Assembly (NCBI GenBank): GCA_028583605.1
Contig: CM053327.1
Span: 28,011,629-28,075,628 of the forward strand
Source of the DNA: Dastarcus helophoroides
Taxonomy: Eukaryota; Arthropoda; Insecta; Coleoptera; Bothrideridae
Length of the DNA stretch: 64,000 bases
Direction of reading: 5' to 3'
Part shown: piece by piece, positions 45,942-55,949 of the stretch
How the letters are laid out: each line of letters opens with the position of its first letter
Position numbering within the stretch: position 1 is the first letter of the stretch
The notes under the pieces: generated by a model
What the model was told of the DNA's origin: nothing
What the model saw: the letters and a program-made list of their open reading frames with translations, nothing else
Database searches by the model: none
Position numbers and translations under genes: made by a program

Positions 45942-46165
45942 AAATCTATTTACAAAAACCAACAACGTTCAACATTTTGTCTTGTAGCGAAATTCAGAAA
46001 AGAAACTTTGATATTTCCTGAAACCTTTAGTGTTTTGTCAAGGTCGCCAGATATTTTTTTTTTAAATTAAATGTCGAGAGAGAAAATCTAAGTATGTAAT
46101 TTGAAGAAGCATGAATTTTGAGTCATTGCTAATGTAAAAATAAAACTTAAGTTTTTTAACCAATT

Positions 46166-47164
46166 TTTTTTTTAATTTCGATTTTTATTTTTGCATTTTT
46201 AAACTTGAAATGTCGTAAAAATGTTATAAATCAAATTTTTTTAAAACTATGAATTTAAAGTTGAAATACTGCGCTTAAAAGTAAAAAATGTCGTAATTAA
46301 AGCTGAAATTTGATAACTAAGATAAAAATTTCAATATTTTTTGGAAATTTTCACTTGGAAGTCAAAATATGTAAAAAAAAGTCGAATTTTCGGAATCATA
46401 ATTGAAATATAAAAAACTTGATAACAAAAAATTATGACAGTTTTTATGATAAAGTTAAAATCTTACGAAAAGAATAAAAATCTCGAATTAAACTGATTGG
46501 TTAAAGTTATTAGAAAATCCTGAATTTTCCAGTTTAAAAATGACCAAGTTTTGTGTAAGACTCAAAATTTATAAAAGAATCGACATTTAAAATTTTTTTT
46601 TTTTTCGACACTTTAGAAAAAATATAGAAGAAATTCGTAAAAAAACTTGGTCAAAATTGTTTTCTTAAAATTATTAATACTCACAATTGTATTCAAATAT
46701 CGAATTTAAATATTAAATTTTTAAATTCAAAAATTGTAAAAATATTACACCAAAATCAAGTTCTTCTAGAAATTTCGTGTTAAATCTCGAAAGGTCTTTA
46801 GTATAAACCAGTTTTTCTCAAAATTTGGATTTTTTCTTAAAATGCGGAGTTTAAGCTTGGTATTTTTTAGTTGCAAAATTCGACAATTTTTTAATAAAAT
46901 TTAAATCGTAAGATCAAAATTTCGTATCAGAAAGGAAAAATCTCGGGTAAAATTTGCATTATTAAAAAAAATTTAAGCTTAACTTTGAAATGATGAATAT
47001 TTTTGCTTTTAGGTCTAAAATTTTGATTTTCTCTAGAAACGAAATCTCAGATTTAAAAGTCAAAATTTCAGAAAAAATTCGAATGAGGTTAAAGTAAAAA
47101 TGTTAAGGTTTGTGGTACAAATTCGAGACTGAACTCGAAATATTAAGAATTTCTTTATTTGATA
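46166..47164. other. AT-rich quasi-repetitive sequence
   Basis: Words such as AAATTTCGA and AAAATTGTAAAAAT occur throughout. No gene, long unit or terminal repeat was seen. It runs up to the ATAT duplication of the solo LTR at 47169. Confidence 0.5.
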
Positions 47165-47168
47165 ATAT

Positions 47169-47546
47169 TGTTTCGGGCTTTATCGGTTCGAATTGATTAA
47201 CACGGAAATTGAATAATTCCCACTTTATTTTCAAATCAACTCGGATCACTACAACTGAACAATTTAATTCAGTTATTGATTTCTGACTGCTAACTCATTA
47301 CTTAACTACAACGACTCTAACTAACTGACTACGAGGGAAAGCTGACCGCCTTATATAGTTTTGGCCTCTAGAACAATCCGGCAGATAGGGCTTATCGTTT
47401 GCCGAAATTTGGGGAACGCTTATTTGCCGTTTGCTTCGTTATCGAGGTCGCTTTCCCCTTATTAGATCATTCTAGAAACTTTTCTTACGTACTAAATTCT
47501 ACAATTCTATTTTAAATTCTATTCCATCTATTTACATTGCGTTACA
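47169..47546 (+). mobile_element. Solo LTR (gypsy-like), copy 2
   Basis: 378 bp from TGTTTCGGGC to GCGTTACA, flanked by ATAT (47165-47168 and 47547-47550). Colinear with 22438-22797 including CTTATATAGTTTTGG, CGCTTTCCCCTTAT and TCTAGAAACTTTTCTTAC. The second base pair of the conserved TGTTAC start has changed (TGTTTC). It shares the ATAT target with copy 1. Confidence 0.85.
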
Positions 47547-47550
47547 ATAT

Positions 47551-49877
47551 TATACATCTTCTGAATATCCTGAGTATAACCTAAATTTTGTTTTTTTCAC
47601 AATTTCGAGTGGAAGTAGGTCAATAAATGTTTTTCTTGTTAATGGTGAGCTTTGGTCTGTTAATGCCCCTTTTTTGGGGTGTTTTACCTTTCTGGTGCCT
47701 TTTTTAGGTGTTCGTTTTTGCCTTATTTAACATTTTGCTCAGCTGTTTACCTTATTTGATTGTGCCTAAAATCCGGTCCCTGTTAATCACCTGTAAACAT
47801 TCGATAGAGTTCTTGAACCCAAGATATATTTCTCCGGCTGCGTATCCCTTTTCTTAAGAACTTCTTATAGACATACAGTAAACATCCAATAAAGCTCTCT
47901 AATTTGAGTCCATTATAATCTTAGTTATTGCCTTTGATTTTGTTTGCGGATTTAAGTGAATAAGTAGGATTTAGCAGAAAAACTGTTCAAAATTGAAAAG
48001 AGTTTTTAAATTTCTTGAGTTGACGATCCGTCAATTCAAGAATGCATTTGTTTCAATGTTTTTATTTGTCTTTGCAATAGACGGTGCCGCTAATCAAATA
48101 TACTTTCTTATTCTTGAAATTTGTGTTACCGTTGCACTCTTTAAAATACGGGAGATTTCTTTCCAAGTACGGATTTACCAAAATATAAAAGAACCCGTAA
48201 AATACGGAAGATCTGGCAACTATCACCACAGAGAAGCCGCGTTATGATGCTGTCAAAGTGTCAGACTTTTTCTAAAAGAATCCTATCTTTAAAGTTACAT
48301 TAAGTTTGGACCCTCATCGTTAGATAACTCCTTAGTCGTGTCGTCATTGCCAAGTTTTGCATTTATTTACATAGAAAATGAGTCATGCCATATGCGCAAG
48401 AGTAGAACATCGAGAAAGTGCACGAAATCTGGCAATACTGAAGCGGATATACAGACAGACAAACACACTTTCGCATTTATATATTAGTGAGGATATATAA
48501 TTATAATATGAAATACGCTTCAATTGAATGGAATTTAGCCAGAGTTAGAGTTCAGGATTCAGAATATTAGTTTTATAACCTTTTAAGCCAAATGATACAA
48601 ATTTCGTATCACTATAAGGAAAAATAAACGTCAAAATCCCCCCTAGAAGTTTATGGCGTCGACAAATATAGTTAGAGCGGCTATTTATTTTCCGTAAAAC
48701 TCTTTTCATGCTTATTGAGCTCCTTATCTGAAAAAGCAACGTTTTTACATAAATAGCACATATAAATTCGCCATGGACCAGCTTATTTCCTAATATATAG
48801 CTTCATGTGCTGTACTTATTCGAATATCGCTGAAAACGAGGGAAACACCCTCCCTATTATCTCAATGGGGTAAGTTCTTATATGAATATGAGTCTAAACA
48901 GCACTCGTCTGCATCTGGGGTGGCTGTTATTAAAACTCAAAAAAAAAGGATTTTAGCTGCAATAGCAGCAGTCTGATGCAACATTTATTTATTAATAATT
49001 TTTTCTATTTAAAATATTTAAGTAAGAATTGAAAGATTTCTAGGATTCAAGACCACCCAGTTACGTGATGAATGAAGTAAAGCGTCCACGCAAAACGATT
49101 ATTTAATGCTTGCATAATTCAACTGAAAATTACACCAGAAATAACATGGAGTCCAAACCATGAGATATTTCCTTGAGCATCATCTGCAAAGCGTATACAT
49201 AATAATAGGATAGTCATACTGTTTTTAACTACAGAACCAAACAAAAGGTATTATTCGGCGAAGATTTAATTATCGTTTTACTTTGTTACGGGTTCTTTAA
49301 AACCAGATGAAAAATACCGTATAGTGTAGGTTAATAACCTTTGGCAGACTCAATAAAACAATTACGGAGATATCTTTCGCCAATTTAAAATCTAACTCTC
49401 ACCAAAGACTAAAAATTCAAGGTTAATGTCTATCTTTATCTATTTTTAACAATTGCTTCAGGGACAATGCCAAAGTTCTATTCTACGCCTCTTCTTTGAT
49501 AACGTCAGACGCCTTTTCCCTATATATATCCTTCTTATAGTCCTCTTGATGTTATGGATGGATCCGGGTGGCAGGAAGAATGACAGGCAGCGTTAAAAGC
49601 TTTGCTTTTTGCGGACGCTATGAGGCATGTAAAAGAAAAACCCCATTGTGTGGACCAATCCTATAAAGGAAAGACATATTATCCGCAGTTTTCGGACCGT
49701 ATATGCCGTTATCTCGAACTCTTTTAATGTTGCTTGTGAAAAATGCGCGCGATGCTGAGGTATCTCCATGTTTTAGCAATTACGATCTTTCGGGTTCAAT
49801 GAGAACTGTTCTCGGGCACATTTTCATTCATAATGTCACAAATTAACTTGGCATACATTATTACGGTGTGTTTTAAT
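47551..49877. other. Intergenic, mostly non-repetitive
   Basis: No gene recognised. 49480-49870 is a balanced island. 47990-48247 has an 84-codon open frame without any recognised motif. A SINE- or LINE-like tail is listed separately at 48246-48492. Confidence 0.4.
48246..48492 (+). repeat. Probable SINE/RTE-like 3' tail
   Basis: The segment ends ATACAGACAGACAAACACAC, TTTCGCATTTATATATTAG and TGAGGATATA. This type of ending (ACAGACAGACAAAC, CGCATTTATA, TAGT.AGGAT) is widespread at the 3' ends of arthropod SINE/RTE-like repeats. The left border is a guess and no second copy is in the window. Confidence 0.4.
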
Positions 49878-50752
49878 GTTATTACCAGTGGCGGCTCGCG
49901 TATAGGCACTGTGGAACTGCAGCACCTCCAATTGCGCTTACGAGTTTTTTCTCAAAATTTTCCGAAGACTTTTCCTTGAACAATTTTTTGTAGAGATTTT
50001 AAATTTTCTCTGATTTCTCTTTATAGAAATGTCAAGTTTCTTTTACGAAGTTACTGGATTTTAAAATCTATTTTAATTTTTTTTCTAATTTTTGTAATAA
50101 TTATCGACAAAATAATTAAAATTTCAAAATAAAATCTAAATCCAACTCTTCTTGCGTTTAACTATTTCTGGAAAAAAAATTAATAGCGAATATTCGAGTT
50201 TTTACCTGAAATCTCAATTTCAACTTTTTTGTATAACAAATTTTGAGTTTCTTTTAGATATTTCGATTTATTTAAGAAAATTTTAATTTTTTCTGCGAAG
50301 TTTCCATTTATTCCTAAATATTTTCTAAAAAGAAATTTTTCATAAACTCCTATTTTTTCTGAAAATTTTGTCCTTAACATTTCTGGAAATTTCAACTTCT
50401 CCAGATTTTTGTTCCTCTGATTTGCTTTAAAAATTTCAAGTTTTTTCACTAGACTTTGACATTTCATGGTTCATTTTATTTTCTAATTTTGATAAAAACG
50501 TTTCGTGAAAAACCCTACAATTTCAATAAAAATGTCAACATTTTGGAAAAAACGAAGAAATTTTAAGAAAAAATTTAATTTTCAATTTTTTTAGAATTTT
50601 GACTTTAGCTGGAGATTTTGTCTTTAAAATATTTTTCCTTGTAAAAATTTTGATTTCTCAAATTTTAGAAATGTTAAAGTTTTTCACGAAATGTTAATAT
50701 TTTATAGCTCCTTTTATTTTGTAATTTTGATAAGAAATTGAAAATTCTTAAG

Positions 50753-51116
50753 GGGCGAATTTCGTACCACCTCAGAATTAGCTGAATTAAATTTTACATC
50801 AAAATATTTAATACGCTGCCCTATTTCCAGGTGAATCTTACGCTAAAAATGGGTCATAATCAAAACAGATAGAGTGCCATCTGCTGGAAACTGATTACAA
50901 CACATTTACGGTTAGTGTAGGTTGCAGTACATTTTTGTCATGTTCCGCGCTGCACACGAATTTCTTATAAAATATGTGAATTTTTTCAACATTTTAGCCT
51001 TTATTCTGCTATTCGAGGACGAGGCAAATCCATCAAAGTAAGGAACATAAAAATCCGTTCAGCCGTTCTGGAGTTATAAATGGTCTAACTAACACCACTT
51101 TGTTTTTTGTGTAGAG
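50753..51116 (+). mobile_element. Nested SINE/RTE-tail-like insertion in hAT copy 2
   Basis: About 364 bp absent from hAT copy 1, where CTTAAG-like text runs straight into ATAAATTTAG. It begins GGGCGAATTTCGTACC and ends AAAAATCCGTTCAGCCGTTC, GGAGTTATAAATGG, AACTAACACCACTTTG. Endings with TCCGTTCAGCCGTT.TGGAGTTATA are common on arthropod SINE/LINE-like repeats. Includes a GATAGAGTGCCATCTGCTGG that also looks repeat-derived. Target duplication is at most AAG/AG and not convincing. Confidence 0.65.
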
Positions 51117-53226
51117 ATAAATTTAGAAAAAATAATTTCCAAATTTGCATAAAAATAAGAAAACCGTCAGAAAAATATTCAAACTTTAAGAAAAAATGAA
51201 CCTTGTAAATTTTAACATTTTTTGCAATTCGAGTTTCTCTAAAAAAAATTACTATTACTGTAGGACTAAAGAAAATTTTGGGTCAAAATTTACAATTTTT
51301 CTAAAAATGTTAAATTTTTTCTTAAAATTCTCGAGTTCGAATTTAAAAATTAAGAGCAAATTTTGAAGAAAAAGCAGACAATATTTTAAGGAAAAGTTGA
51401 AATTTCTTATTTGTATACAAACTTTTTGAAATAAACTAGCAATTTAAAAATCAAAGAAAAAATAACATTTTTTAAAAGTAGATTAATTATCAAAAATATT
51501 CTTAAAATTTCGACTTTTATAGTGGGAATTATTTAAATTTTCGAGAAAAAGAGTCAACACTTTAGGGAAAGTCTCAAAATTTCGAAATTAAAAATAATCA
51601 AAATGTTGCAAAAAAAATTAATTAACATTTTAATGCTTGAAGTCAATATTTTAAGATTACAATTTAAATTTTGACAATTTATTTAAACATAAACTGCAAG
51701 GTTGTTTTCGAAATTTGTTTTAGAGCTTTGAACAATTTTAAAAGTCGAAATTTTTGTTATTTGGAGTCATATTTATTTTAATATAATAATAAATAAATAA
51801 TAAAGATAATAATATTAATGCTAAAAAAACTTTAATTAAAAAAAAAGAATTATCAATTATAAGAAATAAAGTCAAATTTAGCAGAAAAGCCGAAATTTTG
51901 AAAAATGTGGAATTTTTAAAAATTTCGAAATGTTCAGACAAATTTCCAAAAGAATATAAGAATTTCGAAAAAGTTAATATTTTAAAAAAATTAAATTTTT
52001 AAAATAGTCGACATTTTCAATAATTTTGTGAATGGGAAAAAGTAAAATTTTGGAAAAATATCGACATTTAAAATAAATTGCAGAATTTTTAATTAAATTT
52101 TCAAAGAAGCTGAATTTTTAAATATAAGGAAAACCCAAAATAATCTAAAAATTCGTAATCATTAAAAAGGTTGAAATTTTGAAAGGGTAAAATTTTGGAA
52201 AAAGTCGAAATTTTGAGTAGTTCAAATTTAAAATAAAAACTCACTTTTTTTAAAAGTTGACGATTTAATTGGGAATGTTCAAAAAAAAATATAAATAATA
52301 TTTTGAAAAAAGGTCGAACCTTTAAAAAAAAGTCAAGTTTTCAAAAAGAGTCCAAATTCTGAACAAAAAGTCGACGTTTTGAAATGGAGTAGAAATTTTT
52401 AGAAAAATTCGAAATTTTACGAATTAGTCGAAAATTTCAAAATACGTTTTTAAGAAATGTCTCACTTAAGAGAAAAAGCAAAATTTTCAAATAAAATATC
52501 GTTAGTTTGCAAAGAATGTCAGAATTTTGAAAATAGTTTAAATTAAAAAAAATAGTTGAAATTTTGAAATTTTTCAAGAATTTTTAATTTTGGAAAAAGG
52601 CTAAAATTTTGAAAAATTCGAACATTTGGAAAAAGCGAAATTTTCAACAAAATGGGAATTTAGAAAAAGTCGAAAATTTTAAAAAAGTGCAGATTTAAGA
52701 AAATTAAAAAAAAAGTCGAAATTCTTTGATACTTTGATTTTTCTAAATTTTGAGAAATATCCGAAATATAAAAAAAATTAAGTATAATGTAAACGTTTTT
52801 AAAAACTTTTAAATTTCCAAAAGAAGTCAAAAGTTTAAAAATGAAGAAATTTTCGAACAATTGGTCGAAATTAAAAAAATATTAAAACTTTGAAAAAGTA
52901 GACACATTCAAAAGATCTGAGAACTATTATGGATTCTTCATGGCAGGCCCTTATTGACCAGAAATATTATGTTTTTTCAATTTATTTAACATTTCTTCGG
53001 CCCAGTTTGGAAATATTTAAATTTTTATGGTTTGTTGACAATTTTCTAAACAGTTTTTGAAATGCGACTACGTGATATTTAAATTTATTGAAAATGTCAC
53101 CTCATGACAGTTCACAAATTACATAGAATAGGAATAATGAAAAATAGGAGACCAAAAATTAGATATGGAAAAAAATTGTTTTTTTGATAAATTAGAAAAA
53201 TATAAAAAATACATAAAAAAGTTGTA

Positions 53227-53253
53227 GCACTGGACATCGATTTGAGCTCGTCG
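53227..53253 (-). ncRNA. Broken hammerhead in the left arm of the foldback
   Basis: The minus strand reads CCGACGAGCTCAAAT and then directly CGATGTCCAGTGC. Compared with the right arm, 13 nt are missing (the second strand of stem II, GAAA and the start of stem III), and CTGACGA has become CCGACGA. It cannot form a catalytic core. Confidence 0.75.
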
Positions 53254-53395
53254 GGCTTCAAATATTTAAATTTTTAACACAGTAAATTGTTGATGAAACG
53301 TCCATTCATATTAAAACTTCTTTATTTTTCTTTTTTATATTTAAAAAAAAATTACTTTTAAGTATTTCTTCCTCATTGTTTCCTTTCCATGTTAT

Positions 53396-53442
53396 GCACT
53401 GCTGACGAGCTCAAATGAGAGCGAAACATCGATGTCCAGTGC
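53396..53442 (+). ncRNA. Complete minimal hammerhead ribozyme (type I)
   Basis: All invariant parts are present in order. Stem I is GCACUG (53396-53401) with CAGUGC (53437-53442), 6 perfect bp. The core CUGACGA is at 53402-53408. Stem II is GCUC-AAAUGA-GAGC (53409-53422). GAAA is at 53423-53426. A short stem III comes from the palindrome ACAUCGAUGU (53426-53435), and C53436 is the predicted cleavage nucleotide (GUC triplet). Short palindromic stem III is the form known from PLE and retrozyme hammerheads, which tend to act as dimers. No core substitution is visible. Confidence 0.88.
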
Positions 53443-54809
53443 TACAACTTTTTTATGTATTTTTTATATTTTCCTAATTTATCAAAAAAACAATTTTTTT
53501 CGATATCTAATGTTTGGTCTCCTATTTTTCATTATTCCTATTCTATGTAAAATAAACTAACCTCTTAATTTGTGAACTGTCATGAGGTGACGTTTTCAAT
53601 AAATTTAAATATCACGTAGTTGCATTTCAAAAACTGTTTAGAAAACTGTCAACAAACCATAAAAATTTAAATATTTCCAAACTGGGCCGAAGAAATGTTA
53701 AATAAATTCAAAAAAAAGATTATGGAGTTTTTAAAATAATTGGAAATTTTAAAAAAGTTTAAATTTTGAATAATTGGGAAATTTTTACCCAAATTATCAA
53801 TAAAAACCAAAATTTTCGAAGTCGAAATATTGAAAACGAGTCAATAATTATCAGATAGATCAAGGTTTTCAAAAGCCGAAATATTGAGAAGTTAAAAGAT
53901 TAAATTTTTGGTGGTTAAAATTTTGAACTAAAGTTGAAGATTTTTTTTTAAAAAGATAGAAATTTTAGGTCCACAAAACTAAAATTTTGAAAAAAATGTT
54001 AAACTTTTCATAAAACGTCAAGATTTAAAAAAATTGAAATTTTGAAAGAATTTTGGAAATTGAAAAGTAGCCAAATTAAAAAAAACAAAAATATTCGAAA
54101 ATGTAAAAAAAGTCGACATTTTATAAAATGTCTCCATTTCAAAATTTTGAAAAATGGTTGGCATTAAAAAAAACAGTCGAAATTGTTAAGAATCAAACAT
54201 TTTTAATAAAAATATAACTTTTTAAAAGAAAATGATGAAATTTTGAAACAGATCGAAAATTTTGAAAAAGATCGAAAATTAATTTTGAAATGTTGAAAAG
54301 GATCGAAAATTTAAAAATTCAAAAGTCCAGTTTTAAAAAAATTACATTTTCAGAAAAAGTAAAAATTTTGAAAGGGTGAAAATTTTAAAAAAATTTACTT
54401 AATTATCAGAAAAAAAAATGCAAAAAAAACAAAACACCGAAAAGTTGAAATATTTTCGAAAATGGGGATATTTTTTAAAGAGTATACACAGATTTTGGGA
54501 AAAGTCAATATTTAAATATAAAATAAAGTTGAAATTACAAGAAAAAAGTCTAAATTTTGAAAGACAATGGAAATTTGGAAAAAATTTAGTCTTTCAAAAA
54601 ACGCAACATTATTAAACATTTTCATTGTTAAATTGTCTAAGCAATCGAAAATTTTCGAAAAGTTACATTTTGAAAATGTCGAAATTTTTAGTCGATATTT
54701 TAAAAAGTTAAAATTTTGAAGAAATTGACATTTTGGATCAAACATAAAACGCTAAACATTGTCGCAGCACCCCTATTAGTTTTGGCTGCGAGCCGCCACT
54801 GGTTATTAC

Positions 54810-55380
54810 TCCATCAAAATACACTCAAAACTCTTTCTTTGTTCACGGTTTCGTTATTCGCAGTTTCAATATTCGCGGAAAAAAATTGAGCTTCAACTAG
54901 AAATTTGAAAAAAAATCGATATTTCAAAAAAATCGTATACAAAAAAAATGCTTACGATTTTCCAAAAAATGTCGAAAGTTTCAATTAATGTGTAAACTCA
55001 ATGTTTTGAGAAAAAATTGTCAACACTATTTTGTTTTTAAGAAGCCATTTGGAATGGTGATTCGAGAAATTGATTCATCTAAATTTCCATCTGAATAGCA
55101 TCAGGGAAATAGTCAACACAACAAGCGGTAAACTGACAAATGTGGCTTGAAGATATTTGTCGAATCTCATTTATAATTCGCGAGGGATTCTGAATATTTT
55201 ATCGCAGGTCAACTTAATACCATAAATGAGTTTTAAGGGGAGATTTGCAACTGGAATCAATTCCCTTGAAAACTGTATTAGTGTTTTTTTTTCGTATTTA
55301 AAAATTAATAAAACACTCGAATAAATTCTATAGTTACACGAAAAAAACAGCAATAAAAAACCAGATCTAAGTAAACTGAA
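54810..55380. other. Intergenic, AT-rich
   Basis: No gene or repeat recognised with confidence. Confidence 0.4.
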
Positions 55381-55945
55381 TGAGAAGAGTTAGAGGTGAG
55401 AACAGTTAGAGCTGAGGTGTCCAGACTGATAGAAGAAGCTATAGATAATGGACCGAAAAAAAAATGGACCCCATAAAACAACAATAGGAAACATTTACTA
55501 AAAATGTGAAAGATACCATGAACACGAAACTAAAACCAGACAAACGGATGAAAAAGAAAGTCTTGATGACCGAAAAAATCCTGGAGCTTATGGAAAGTAG
55601 AAGCTAACAGAAAATTCGAGGACAAGGGGACAATTACAAGCAAATTCACTTGGAGCTTAGAAGAAAAATTAGACAAGCAAAAGCTGAAAAATTCGCTCAC
55701 GAATGCTCAGAAATTGAAGAATACGAAAAGAGACACCACAACTTCAATTTGAATAAAAAAATTAAAGAAACGAGGGGGCATGGACACAATGAACTAAATA
55801 TCATAATAGACAAGAATGAGAGCGCAATCTTTCCAATAGAAAATGGCAGGAATACATAATAGAATTGATGATGAAGGGGACATAGATCATGGGATGCATG
55901 AAGATATAACTGGACCATCAATTACCAGAGATGAAGTGATGGTCA
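55380..55945 (+). pseudogene. Decayed RTE-type LINE, linker between endonuclease and RT
   Basis: Blocks in changing frames give VSRLIEEAIDNGPKKK, KPDKRMKKK, TEKILELMES, then a clean frame at 55650-55859 with ELRRKIRQAKAEKFAHECSE and IEEYEKRHHNFNLNKKIKE. In RTE-like elements a segment with W.T.EIL.LME.RR, then IR..I..AK..W, then EIEEL...HD.FN.HKKIKE precedes the RT. No RT follows because array DNA begins at about 55950. It may be of the same family as 14245-14945. Confidence 0.75.
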
Positions 55946-55949
55946 ATTT

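Larger units (their letters stand above)
38741..46165. repeat. Tandem array of about 0.88-kb units, four copies, each with a PLE tail
   Basis: The landmark CTTCGACT followed by TCTAGAAA(C/T)CTGAAAAT lies at 38791, 39676, 40556 and 41428 (spacing 885, 880 and 872). Each unit contains, in order, a segment with AGAAAAGTCGACATTT, a segment with CCGAATAAAAAGTGGAAT, a minus-strand PLE tail of about 137 bp, and a segment with ACTAACAACATTCAACATTTTG. The fourth unit is split by the hAT element at 42095-45941 and ends at about 46165; without the hAT it is also about 0.88 kb. Confidence 0.9.
52972..53718. mobile_element. Palindromic PLE/retrozyme-like foldback element nested in hAT copy 2
   Basis: Two arms of roughly 280-310 bp are inverted copies: the left starts TTTTTTCAATTTATTTAAC and the right ends GTTAAATAAATTCAAAAAAA. 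Landmarks such as TTCGGCCCAGTTTGG, CTACGTGATATTTAAA and CACCTCATGACAGTTCAC occur on the left and as reverse complement on the right. ATTATG flanks it (52966-52971 and 53719-53724), a candidate target duplication. The inner ends of the arms are hammerhead ribozymes, complete on the right and broken on the left. Confidence 0.8.
49886..54801. mobile_element. Non-coding hAT-like DNA transposon, copy 2 (4916 bp with nested insertions)
   Basis: Perfect 8-bp duplication GTTATTAC at 49878-49885 and 54802-54809, and a perfect 14-bp terminal inverted repeat CAGTGGCGGCTCGC. It aligns with copy 1 over its length except for two insertions, 50753-51116 and about 52972-53718. Without these and one duplicated site the length is about 3.8 kb, close to the 3847 bp of copy 1, so this is a coherent family. 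No transposase frame. The left third is T-oriented and the rest A-oriented. TIRs are better kept than in copy 1. Confidence 0.92.
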
